DNA of 64,000 nt from Cliona cf. orientalis (Eukaryota; Porifera; Demospongiae; Clionaida; Clionaidae). Position 1 is the first letter of the stretch. Each line of letters opens with the position of its first letter. The position numbers and the translations under genes were made by a program. The stretch spans positions 7,251,000-7,314,999 of the forward strand of contig OZ005691.1 in NCBI GenBank assembly GCA_963930775.1, read 5' to 3'. Positions 12,534-23,620 of the stretch are shown piece after piece. Under the pieces are notes generated by a model that saw only the letters and a program-made list of their open reading frames with translations, was not told the origin of the DNA and ran no database searches.

Positions 12534-12541
12534 CTTTTATA
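12534..12541 (-). promoter_or_regulatory. TATA box of the Pmp-like gene
   Basis: TATAAAAG lies on the minus strand about 70 nt upstream of the ATG at 12466. This leaves room for a start site near 12505 and a 5' leader of about 40 nt. Confidence 0.55.
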
Positions 12542-12544
12542 CAC

Positions 12545-13146
12545 AAAGCAATGAATCAGATGTGCCTAGCTTTGAACATTTTTGGAAACAAGCCTGATCA
12601 TCATGGGAGTCAGTATTACCCAAAGGGATAACTATCTAAACTATGATGTATTGTAGTTCTGATAATTCATAATTTTGCGCGATAAACCAAACAAATGAAT
12701 AGGTGCACTATGTTTATTCAAATCAGTTATTGTTTGCAATGTTGAATCATGATATCTGCAGTATTAAATGTTAGCCCAAACTGTTTTATCTCAAACAGCC
12801 TTTTTGTGGATAAACTAACAATAGCTAGTTCTCATCATAGGGCAAACAACTAAAGGTAAACAAGTCCAGCTGTTGGGACTGAAAGCAGTGTAAAAAATAA
12901 TAAAATCTGAGCCCAGGCTTATACATCCAAAATTGAAACCAAACAACCAAAATGAAAAGTACTTGTACCTAGAATTATTCTGTAACAGCTCTTAATTTCA
13001 GTGAGAAGTGGGGACAATAACAATTAAGTTCACTATTATTATTACACGAGCTGACTTGTATACTGTACTGTATAACTGGAAAATTTGGCTAATTTGACAA
13101 TTTGGTGGTCTGCATTCAGGACCATCAAAATTTCTTACTTATATCT
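12545..13146. other. non-coding stretch
   Basis: AT-rich sequence upstream of the Pmp-like gene. I see no exon, RNA gene or clear repeat here. Confidence 0.5.
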
Positions 13147-13520
13147 GTAGTGTCCCAGGCAAGCGTCCACTCCCGGGTAAGCGCCCATGTAGAATGTAGC
13201 AGCTTCTATACAAACGTATGGAATTTGTATCCTGGGTAAGTGCCCATGCGGACCAAAATAGCGAGCTATAATACCGTAGGTCGGGTTTTAATTGCGAGTA
13301 TCTATTAATTGCGAATTGCGAGTTTTTCTACGTTTCGCAATTAATAGATTCGCAAACATAAACGTGCACGCATACTACAGTACGGTACGGGGTCGTCCAT
13401 CGCAATTATTGGATTCGCAATTTGGCCTGACTTGACTAGAACGCATGCAATTATTAAACTACGCAATTAAAACCCGTCCTACGGTATATGTTTAAGTGGC
13501 AATGGTACCCAGGACACTAC
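13147..13520. mobile_element. outer MITE interrupted by a second MITE
   Basis: The outer inverted ends are GTAGTGTCCCAGG...AAGCG and ACCCAGGACACTAC. A second element, 13272-13486, sits inside. Related outer-type ends also occur near 19176-19203 and near 31785. Confidence 0.65.
13272..13486. mobile_element. inner palindromic MITE, 215 bp
   Basis: Inverted ends TACCGTAGGTCGGGTTTTAATTGCG / CGCAATTAAAACCCGTCCTACGGTA (one mismatch) flank an interior with ATTGCGA repeats and GCATGC palindromes. It lies within the outer element, so it inserted later. Confidence 0.75.
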
Positions 13521-16478
13521 GGTATGTACGGTGATCTCATACCAGAACTGCCAAATCCAAGGTGATTTGGACTCCAACTGCCAAAGTTATTTCTCCGGCC
13601 AATACTGTATATTCAGTGATAAGAATTACTGACATTCTGGGATGCATACACGGTCAACTCCCTAAAAGCACTTGTCAAGAGATATCTAGGCAGGGTAGTA
13701 CCCTTCTAGCCACATTCCCAGTCCCAATCCAGCTTGTCAATGCTGTAAAGTGCCCAGAGATTGAGGCTCAGATTATCTGAGAAGGCAAAGATTAACTCAA
13801 GTACACATGAACGCATGGACAGCTCAGAGAAGGTTCACCATGACTTGACTCCAGATTGGTATACACTGTACGTGATTCAAAGGTGTGAGAGAAAGTCCAA
13901 CGTATAAAAAATTGATACTCTAAATGCAAGCAGCAAACACTTCAGAATCTTGGTGTTGCATATTGCTCAATATACTTTGACTATGGCTGACTATGGCTAT
14001 AGTAAGCTTAGAATAGAATCAGATTCTTCAAGTAGCTAAGCACCTTATGGGGTACAGGCGATCATGGGAGAAAGAGTTTCCATGGCTTGTAGCTCAACTA
14101 TCTTCAGGAGCGGATCCAGGATTTCCTGGGAGGAGATTCACTGCTTGGGTGCACATGCGCGCGAATATTGGATTATGCCCACAAATGGGCAGTGAGTAGG
14201 ACCGACAAACTGCTAGACTCGGAACTCAACTTTCAGATTGTTTAGTCTGATTTCGTACTTAAGTCCTTAAAAGTTGTCAGATATGTAATATTATAGCAAG
14301 AAATCCAGCAAGTCACTGTCATTCTAAATCAATGAAGGGCTGTAGGTGGGGGGGGGGGGGGGGGGGGGGGGAAGTGGGGTTTACAGGCACCCTGAGAACT
14401 ACCCTAGATCCGCCCACGATCTTCAGTATATGTGCAGTGATTCCCTAGGCCATCAAGACAGCATCAAGCACCTGAATTATTGGTAATTTCTTCAAAATTA
14501 AATGTGGCAGTTCAAATTAGCAGCTACAAGGTGCTCTGTGCTATGCTTAGGCCTGAAAAGTAATTTATCTGTTTATCATTTGCAGAATGGCATGTCTCCT
14601 TATGATATTGAGCATAATTGGAACAGGGTCGTCACTTAAATAAGTCATTTTAGCTTTAACGCACACATAAAAATTAATGTTTGTTTATATGCCTCGGTTT
14701 TTTGGCTTGGCCAGCAATATCTACACATGTAATATCAAAACCAATTGCCTCCCATGTGTACTTTACAAATCTCTACAGGATAAGAATCAAAATATTTACA
14801 TGTACATTGTGTGGTCTTGTTCTTGTATTGCAGAAAAAGTTCATGGAAGTAATTTTTGCCAATGTAATAAAGGTCGCAAAATCCTCAAGCTATCTTCAAC
14901 ACAGGACAAAAAATAGCATGATAAAAAATTTCGCCAGTAACAGAAGGTGGTGAAATTAGAAATTTCTAGGTAGCCTGGCATATAATTTTCACAAACATTA
15001 TTTAAAACTTTTCAACAATCATTAACATATACCTGTGCACTAGTTATGCGTATGAGCAGAAAGCACATGGCCTGCATGCATTATGCATTGTGTAGGCACT
15101 ATTGATAGGTGTGGCAATGGTAGCCGCACTATTTATGACGCTCATGGACCATGCCTATTAATTTGAAGCAACTGAAGCCAGTTTTTCGCCCAATCGATGG
15201 ATTCGTTACGCTTACAAGTTGCTCAGGTGCTTAGATCTCGAAAAGTGGAAATTTTTTTTGTCTTCAAAGCGACGACACAACCGATTAACATATCCCTTGC
15301 ATAGTTTTGTGTGGGTGCATACATGTATAATAAGTCGCAGAAACAATTGATGACTGATCATGATTCACGAGGCTACAGCAATTGCTGGAGAGGATAGACT
15401 TTAAGAAGTATGTATGGTCTCATCCATCACTTGGACTCTATTCTCATAATTGATCAGCTATGTTCATTACATTCTCCCACCTTTAGCCCCCCCCCCCCCT
15501 AGCTGTGTGTATACTTCGTGATAAGCACATACTTCTTGTATTCACAGCTCAAGTCCAGTATCACTCTCCAGCAATAGCAGCTGATACCTGAATTGCTACA
15601 CTGTGGCTATATAATACATGGGCGTGCTTCGATAAGGAAATCTATTTCCACACGTTTATAGTTTGCTTGAAAAATTAATTATGTCCATTCAGGATAGTTA
15701 TATGTATGACACCATTGTACAATAGCAAGGTCATGTACCCTGATCCGGTAATTTTTGGGGAGTCTATACGCCCTTGGTAATTTTATGTGGCTTCTTAGTC
15801 TGCACTTATGATTGTATGTTAAATTTTGTATTGGACTAAGAATACCTTGAATAACATACTTTTCTAGTATACACAATTTTTGTATGGTTGCTGATTTACT
15901 TTACTGTACTTAATCTAATACAGCGCATTGAAAAAATTCTTGGGTAAAGGTCGTCAATTGCTCCATACTATCCCCAGTAGCAATTTATTTTTTGTGGTCA
16001 TACGTTATTAGGTAATTATGATGTAACCTATGTCATCATAACGCTAAAATTCAGAGCCTTTATAGAACACTTCTGAGACCTGAAAATCCACAGAATCATA
16101 TATTAACATATCCAGCGACTACATTAAAAGCTGAGTGCTACTTTCTCCGACAAGTTGATGACCTACTATGGGATGTGGTCAAGTTTTTCATCCCTAGTAG
16201 CAATTTACTTTTCTGAAACAGTAAGGGTATATATCTAATCGTGAAATTTGGCACAGATGCAGATTATGGAAACTTGTTCTATAAACGTTATGAGAATTCG
16301 TAAAAATTAATGATAATTGTGTTATATTGGATCATGCGTTGTATTCGATTAACTACAGTATGCACTTTATCAGACTCAAAGATTCTGCATGGGCACGAGA
16401 CTCTAAGGTATATATTATGTAAGAGTTGCTACTTTGTTAAACATTGAACCCTTACTAACATAGTTAATGAGGACTTAC
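13521..16478. other. non-coding stretch with dispersed repeats
   Basis: A G-run of over 20 nt lies at about 14348-14371 and a C-run at 15487. Block 15905-16400 shares long stretches with 23020-23210 (TTAATCTAATAC, GGTAAAGGTCGTCAAT, GTTATGAGAATTC, GGATCATGCGTTGTATT), marking a dispersed repeat of several hundred bp. Further exons of the minus-strand gene at 16479-16967 would be expected here, but I could not place any. Confidence 0.45.
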
Positions 16479-16967
16479 CGAGTGTGTGGGGGAATCTGGC
16501 GAACTTTCTGCAGCTGTGACAAGGTATTGACTGAGAAGGACAAGATTATAGGACATCACAAGGGCCATCAGTACCTACATATCATTAACAGCATCCATTG
16601 CACAACTACTAACTAGTTGCAGCTGCAAGCACCCTATGTCACAATGCAAACTCACACTGGGTTGTTGTACAAACACCCGAATGCCACAGTCCTCGCTGCC
16701 GCTCCAGCTATCCCTGGCAGCACCATCTATGAGGAAGTCTAGCTCAGTGCTGTCGATATCTTCGGCCTGAAAACTCTTCAAGTGCTCTAAAATGTTGTGC
16801 AAAAGGTTTTGTGTAGTCGGAGAGAGGCCATGGTGCTCAATGGCCTGCGTGACATTGTCCAGAATTGGCCGCAGCTGTCGGGCTCTCTCGCTGCTCGAGC
16901 TCACACTGAACGCAAAGGAGGACGATATGCACGATAGAAATGACTTCACAACGGCATATTCTGACAT
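16479..16967 (-). CDS. 5' exons of an unidentified minus-strand gene
   Basis: Exon 1 runs 16967-16656 from an ATG (SEYAVVKSFLSCISSS...). It ends in a good donor, AGT|GTGAGT. Exon 2 is 16574-16479, bounded by an acceptor TAG and donor GTAAGT. Both junctions are phase 0, and together they encode 136 aa of mostly helical character, including LQ/LN/LE-rich segments and VLMALVMSYNLVLLSQYLVTAA. The frame also stays open upstream of this ATG to about 17048, so the true start could be upstream. The gene must continue past 16479, but I did not find later exons. I do not recognise the family; an alpha-helical scaffold or HEAT-like protein is possible. It lies head to head with the kinase gene. Confidence 0.55.
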
Positions 16968-17063
16968 ACTGTTGCCCACCAACTGTCCAAAAGTATGCCA
17001 AGATTCACCCAAAAGCCAACATGTGGGTTGTGCATTGGAAGCTGGAGGTTAAAGGACTAGATT

Positions 17064-17084
17064 CTGCGCACGCGCATGCGCACG
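17064..17084. promoter_or_regulatory. NRF1-like palindromic sites in a divergent promoter
   Basis: The tract GCGCACGCGCATGCGCACG contains overlapping matches to the NRF1 consensus YGCGCAYGCGCR. It lies in the 157-bp gap between the minus-strand ATG at 16967 and the kinase ATG at 17125, which suggests a shared bidirectional promoter. The factor assignment is inferred from the consensus only. Confidence 0.5.
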
Positions 17085-17124
17085 TTTGACTGATGGGCGT
17101 GAACGAGAGGCTTTTTCAGCAGCT

Positions 17125-20100
17125 ATGGCTTCAGAATCACACAAGAATATTCCTGATCTGTCACCGTTTGTTGTTCCAAACGTCCACTCAAAAGGCCGAG
17201 AGTTGGGGAGAGGAGCTTATGGTAGCGTCGAGGAAGTGGAAATCCCAGGAGCTGTATGCGCTGCCAAGAAGATACACGATGAGCTCCTTCGAGTTGGCAG
17301 TTCTGAGGATACACGGTACATGCCATTGACGCATTTGTTCGTGAATGCAAGTTGATGAGTACCCTCCGCCATCCCCACATAGTTCAATTCTTGGGGGTAT
17401 GTTATCTGGCTGGTTCCACACTGCCATCCTTAATTATGGAGCGTCTTGATACGAGCCTTCATGAATTTTTGGAGTCCACGCCAGATCTTGTACTCACCAC
17501 CAAGCAATCTATCCTCCTTGGAGTGGCTCGTGGTCTATTGTATCTCCATAGCCAAACTCCACCCATCATTCATCGAGATCTCACTGCTAGGAATGTATTG
17601 CTCAATTCCTCCGTCTTGTGGCCAAGATCACTGACATGGGCGTGGCTCGTATTGTCAACCTTCGATCGGACCAGCTGGCTGCTACTATGACACGAGGTCC
17701 TGGAAATATCACATATATGCCTCCAGAAGCAATGGGACCTCATTCTAAATACGATACCTCCTTGGATGTCTTCTCGTTCGGAAATCTTTTGCTGTTTACG
17801 CTTACTCAGCAGTTCCCAAATCTCCTTGCTGCCACGTACAATGATCCCAAATCAGACAAGGTCATTGGACGGACTGAAATTGAACGTCGCTTAAATGAAT
17901 TTCAGTTTGCTGATTCCATCCTTGGCTCCAAGCATCCTCTTCTAGACCTGTCAAGCAATTGCCTTCAAAACCGTGCCTCAAATCGACCTACCACAAGTCA
18001 GCTTGTCACACGAATTTCTGAAACATTGGAAAGTCCATTACCAAGTAGGCTTGAGCTGGAGAAGGAGATTGCTGCTGAAAGGAGGAGCAATACTCTGTTG
18101 AAGGACAACAACAAGGCATTACAAGAGCAGGCGACTTCTTTGCAAGAACTGATTGTTACTAAACACAGATTGGTTGATGAGCAACTTGAAGAGCTGCGAG
18201 AGAAAGACAAGCAAATATTGGAGCTTCATGGACAGCTAGACCTCCAGCAGGAACAAGTGATGATTATTGAGAATAAAGTGGACCAGCTGCTGATACAGGT
18301 ATGCATAGCAGCTTTTGTAGCAAGCTAACTATTATTATACTCTTGGGAGCTTGTGAACTGCTTAATAGAGAATTGAAATTTCTTGACCAGCTTTCCATTA
18401 GGCCTGGAAATCTTTATTCATAGTCTAGCATCAGCCACAACCTCAAGCTATATGCATGTGGGCAGTAATTTACATTCTTGAGATGACTATAGTATACTCC
18501 TTGAGCGTGACTATCAGTAGGTTAGCTAATTAAACCATGTATGGTGTCTATATTATTATGTTACAGATATCATGTATCGTTGACCTGCCAGGTGTTATAC
18601 TGTTTATAATTAATTCCCCAGACTGTGACTCATATTAAATTTTTTGTTTGATCTTGTACATGTATAGGCTAATGTATCCCATGTGGAGCTAAAACGTCTT
18701 CAAAGTGATGTGGATAAACTAAAGGTAAGCAAGTTATTACGTAAGGGCTATCAGAGGAGGGGTGGCTGGAGTGTGGGTCTGTGCTGCCTTGCTTAATTGA
18801 TATTGTATGTATGCAGATTTGGGTTATTATGTGCACCTCACACATTTTGTCATGAGTGCATACTTCATTCCTCTTTCGCTAGTCACTGTTAAGTGCATAT
18901 ACAAAAAACATACAACCAGTATAACGACACTATCTTATGATCGATATCAACGAGCTCAGTGATATTGCTTGTTTAGAGGACTCTAGAAGCTTCTCTGGAG
19001 CTGTCATGGGTGAAGATCGTACCTGTATCTGAGCAATGAGATGCAAGCTCAAGGATTGTGGCTTCTTCTGCTGGTTGCTCTCTGTATTCCTCTAGTATTT
19101 CTTGAATCCTTGACAGATGTTTGACAGATATCGTATGTTCAAATGATGTCATTTTGGAAATCCATAGTGATAATACCGTAGTGTCTCCAGGTAAGCACCC
19201 ATGGCATATCCCAAAATTTAATGCTTGGTAAATTTCCTATTATATGATATAGCATGGCTCTATGGACATAGTGCAGAAATTATCCGCTGGCCACACTACT
19301 ATAACAAATTGTAAATTTACACTTGTATAAGACCAAGGAAACCAATGTAGCTCTTAAGCTTTAAAATTCATACACAAACCAGTTAGCAATAGCATACATA
19401 AAAGAGGATTAGCTCCAAAGGTGGTGAGAGCAAGACAAAGCTTGCTAGATATACTGTTCAGACCATCAAACAGAGGCAGCTACGTATCCTTGCAGCTATC
19501 AGGTTACCTAGAATAGACCAGCTTGATACAGACCCAGGGATGCGCAGAAGCTTGAGTACAAGGCTGCTGTGCATGATCATGATCAGACTAAGTCCGTGTC
19601 TTTGCTTCAGTTCTAATTACGACTGTGTCCTAGCACACTGCGCTGTCTGTACAAGTACATGTATGTGCATCAGTCAAAACAGTGGTATTGCTAGATAGTA
19701 GGTATAGCACATGCTTTGTAGTGCTCGTGGGTGATATTAGAAGCAAAGAAAATGGTTTGTTTTAGAGTTTGGTAGAATCTACATGTACAATCCACCTTGA
19801 CGCCTAAATCTACAGATTTGGTGTTTCTAATGTTGAATGACAGAGGACCAACAAAAAAATAAAATTACCATACCCTCGCGAAAGAGGGCCCACTACAGAA
19901 TGTCGGCCCACCCCCCACTTTGGGCTCAATTTCTTGCCAAGGTCTAGTGTTTACTCGAATATGCGCCCATGTGTAGCTGGCCTTGTAAACACAGCTCAAA
20001 TGACTGGTTTACAAGGACTGAACTTCTAACAGTCTATGGAAGATCAATAAGTAACATGCTAAACAGCCATAAAATTAAGCCTAGCTAGCTTTATGCCACA

Positions 20101-22543
20101 AATAAACGATCATACACGGCTAGCGATCGTAGCCATGCCCACTTAATACGGCTGCACTCAACAACACACGGTGAAGTATCGCAGCCGCCCTTGCTCTGGA
20201 TTGGCAACTAAACTTGAATAAGGCTGAAATCAATAGTAGCCGTTGCTACTATTCAAATTATGAAGTTAGCGTAGGTAACTTGGCAGGGGAGGCGGAACAG
20301 GTGGGGCAGCAAAGTTAAGATCAGTGGGCCTTGCCCCCCAAACTGGATGGCTATAGTTAGACCTACATTATTATGATGATGCATGTACACTGTATATTTC
20401 TGGCAACTCACCTACATGTGTACTATCATCGATAGCAATTCAAATTCGTTGAACCAAAATTCTAATGTAATAGCCATGAAGGTGGAGCTAACTAGCTAGC
20501 TACAAGATTTATTATAAAACTTGTGGGTGCCTGACTGCCCCCCCCCAAACTGACCTACCCTCAGCTGCCCCTGCCTGGGTGCTCTTTCGCGTATGAACGC
20601 GATACTGATACCTTGAATATCGGCCCATCCCCCAATCTCGGCCCAATGTAAGGTGCACTGCCCATGGGCCCTCTTTCGCGAGGGTACGGTATATACACCA
20701 TGTGAGGTGTATCGATCTGCATCCAGCATCAATCTACTCTGCAATAGAAATGAGAGCTGCGTGAGTCTATTGATGACCTTTGCCTGCATACTATAATATA
20801 CATAGGCCAGGTATTTTTTATGAACAGAAAGCACATATCCTATAGTGGGCATAATTGGTAGGCTTGGCCAATAAAAATGCAGTGTTATGATGTTTGTGCG
20901 CCTTACCATTATTATGCATACTAAAATTATCATGGTTAGGGGTAGGTAGATTACGCCAGCATAATAATTTGGAGAATAATAGGTGTATGCAATCATTTGA
21001 GAATAATGCTAGCATTATAGGCATCAACAGGCATAATTTGATAATAATAATTTTAGGGCACACAATTGCTAGTAGCGGTTTAACACGAGTTAATTGACTT
21101 TTGTCACAACGCCTGCACTACATAATATTATGGACTAGTAAAGGGTTGATCAATCGGCTGGTACCCCAAAATCTGGTAATTTGTTGGTGATTACTTACGA
21201 TAGAGAATTGCTGTTTTATCCCTTGCACCTACATGTAGGGTAAAATCTTGCCCCTTGCACATGTGCATGAGATACTAATTGCGACCATGATTAGGGGTAC
21301 TGTAGGTGAATTATGCTAATTTTTTGCCTATAATGCTATTCTTAAATTAATCCCTAATATTGCTTAAGAAGTGTATCTATAATTCCCAATACATTGCCCA
21401 TTATGCTCAAGTTTAATTAATTATAACCAATTAAAATGTTGACAGAAACCGATAATAATATTATTATGAGACACAATGAGACTCAGTTACACTATCATCA
21501 AGTGCTGCCATTTCAGTTTTACCATGTGCTTGGATTCAAAGTGAAATCTGTTGATATTGATTACTTATCATTTTGCTTCAATGTATATGTAGCCAACAAA
21601 ACACGATTTGGAGTTTCCAATATCATTTAAATGGGAAAGAAAAGGTGACAAGCCAACAAAGGGAACAGGTTTTGCTAGCAATCCTATCGTGCTGAATGGT
21701 GAGGTGTACCTTGAAGGAGACTCGGAGCCGTATGTTATCCATCAATATACCCCTGCCAGGGATACTTGGACAGAGTTCCAAAAACCCATACTTACCTGTG
21801 GAATCACAGCTCTAAACGGCAAGCTCATACTGGTTGATAATGATGGAGTTATGACTTGGAACAGTGAAGCATATGAATGGATCTACAGCTATCCTACTGT
21901 TTCTATAAAGCGGTCATCGTCTGCTGTTGTCAGCTATAAAAGCTATGTAATTGTTGCTGGTGGTTACCTAGATGATAAGTTGATTCAATCAACCACTACA
22001 GTTGATGTGTTGGACACTGATAGTGGAAAATGGTACAGAGCTCCACCAATGCCGTATAATGGAAGTTTCATTGCACCAGTGGTTATTGGACAACACCTCT
22101 ACCTTCAATTTGGAATGCGAGGATCATTGACGATGTCCAAATCCATTCTGAAAGTGTCCCTTCCGACACTTATTTCACATACTTTCGCCGAGAAAACTCG
22201 TGATACTTCGATCTGGGAGAAACTACCAGATGTGCCATTTTATAACAGCACATTATTCTCGATAGGCAACATGCTTCTAACAGCTGGAGGTACCCCCACT
22301 GGAACTGCTGGGGTATATTTGAGTGCTATGAAGATCCAAAGTTACAAGATTGTCTCTGATATTTGTCTTTTCAATCCATATACCAATCTATGGGTGAAGG
22401 TTGGTGATCTTCCTGAACCACGATTTGATTGTAAATGCATTGCTTATTCACCCGGCAGTCTTTTACTTGTTGGTGGAGATGTGGGCATGAAGAAACCAAC
22501 ATCGGCTATTTATACTGCAACTATCAGCCGATTTCATTTCTAG
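17125..22543 (+). CDS. protein kinase / coiled-coil / kelch protein, with two apparent frameshifts
   Basis: Exon 1 is 17125-18298, then 18667-18723 and 21593-22543; both junctions are phase 0. The kinase domain keeps the Gly loop GRGAYGSV (residues 28-35), Lys48 (CAAKK), HRDLTARN, DMG in place of DFG, and YMPPEA in place of APE. The HRDLxARN loop is tyrosine-kinase-like. Behind it is a coiled coil of about 90 residues (ERRSNTLL... to LKRLQSDVDKLK), then a C-terminal beta-propeller of kelch repeats with VAGGY and TAGGT blades. The frame changes twice inside the kinase domain, once between 17307 and 17330 and once near 17616. Each is repaired by a single extra base, so an assembly indel or a recent pseudogene is possible. 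The product is probably a cytosolic signalling kinase; the substrate is unknown. Confidence 0.8.
18955..19110 (+). repeat. dispersed repeat, copy 2
   Basis: It shares AGAAGCTTCTCTGG, GATCGTACCTGTATCTGAGC and a CTGCTGG...CTCTCT block with 5272-5424 (opposite strand) and 30540-30665. Confidence 0.7.
19866..20691. mobile_element. inverted-repeat element, 826 bp
   Basis: The terminal inverted repeats are TACCATACCCTCGCGAAAGAG...GGCCCA and TGGGCCCTCTTTCGCGAGGGTACGGTA. Subterminal blocks are also inverted (GGCCCACCCCCC versus GGCCCATCCCCC). No transposase is visible, so it is a non-autonomous element. Confidence 0.75.
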
Positions 22544-22601
22544 GTAGATAGCGCTATAAGGTCATACTTTCTTATGACTGCACCTTTTTACTGCTATTTG
22601 T

Positions 22602-22607
22602 AATAAA
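22602..22607 (+). terminator. poly(A) signal of the kinase-kelch gene
   Basis: A canonical AATAAA lies 58 nt after the stop codon of the kelch exon, followed by T/GT-rich DNA. Confidence 0.6.
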
Positions 22608-23620
22608 ATCTCCTGGATTAGCACGGATCATCACCATAGTATTATTATTCCTAATGATTATTATTTACACAATACATTTTTACTCAAAATCAATGCTGCC
22701 TCCTGGAATCGAAACTAGTAACTGACTACATGTAGTTGGCAATGAATACAAGTTGAGAAAAATTACTCATTCAACAGCCAGTATTCGAACCAATAATGAT
22801 ACCAGGTATGCATCATAATATACTCCTATAAAACTTAAAGTGCATCAAAAACTTGTGTTGATCTAAAGCAATTTATTATTATTAATTTAGCATCTCCTCT
22901 AAAATATTATTAGATGTTTGCTTCGTATTCTACAAGCAGCTATGTATACTGACCCATTAACACCGGTACCCTCTAACTACTATCCCACAATTTGGGGTTG
23001 AAATTATGTTGCTATGGTAATGTACTTAATCTAATACAACGCATGGAAAAAAATAATTTGAAAAATGCGCGTTTTTCTGGTAAAGGTCGTCAATCGCTCC
23101 ATATATTATAATAATATATATATAAATGTTATGAGAATTCAAGTTCGTAAAATGCTAATTTATTGCGTTAAATTGGATCATGCGTTGTATTAACTACGGT
23201 ACACATGCTACCAAATATCACACACACACACACACTATGATACAGCTCCACCAAAGAAAAGGTTGAGGGTATCCCAGATGATGAGTCACCCAATGAGTTG
23301 GTGTTTGCAGACTGTGAATCTTAAATGGCCAACATGCTTGTTCCAAAAATCTGAGACTTAAAGGCTGCTGAAAAGTAAATATTAAAATTTTTACTATACC
23401 TGCTGCACATTAATCTTGTTATTAATACCTATTATTATTTTGCTGATTATCAAAGGTTAATATTACTATTTTCTCTGTGTGTGTGTGCGTGTGTGTGTGT
23501 GTGTATGCCATATAGACTCATACTGTGCATGTGTGTGTGCATTCGTAGCAGTGGAGTGTGTGTGTGACTATGCGGATGTGTATGCACATGATAATAATTG
23601 TGCACGTAACTGTGTTGTGC
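22608..23620. other. gene-poor stretch with repeats
   Basis: It contains a block shared with 15905-16400 (23020-23210), a CA run at 23219-23236 and a GT run at 23476-23504. A last exon of the neighbouring protease could lie near 23240-23320 on the minus strand, where one frame reads GDSSSGIPSTFSLVELYHS, but the splice phase does not fit. Confidence 0.45.

Larger units (their letters stand above)
18724..21592. other. large intron of the kinase-kelch gene, repeat-filled
   Basis: This 2.9-kb intron separates the coiled-coil exon (donor AAG|GTAAGC) from the kelch exon (acceptor TATGTAG). It carries a dispersed repeat copy at 18955-19110 and an element of about 830 bp at 19866-20691. I found no further coding exon, but a short one could be missed. 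Confidence 0.55.

Noticed and set aside
13562-14953. Short ORFs at 13562-13780 and 14677-14953 as possible exons of the minus-strand gene at 16479
   Set aside because: They are on the opposite strand or lack matching acceptors and donors, and the encoded sequence shows no conserved pattern.
20496-20996. 166-codon minus-strand ORF
   Set aside because: It straddles the end of the inverted-repeat element at 19866-20691 and has no recognisable motif, splice signals or composition of a gene.
22690-22810. Two B-box-like sequences as tRNA genes
   Set aside because: GGTTCGAATACTGG and GTTTCGATTCCAGG occur on the minus strand, but no A box or cloverleaf can be built around either.
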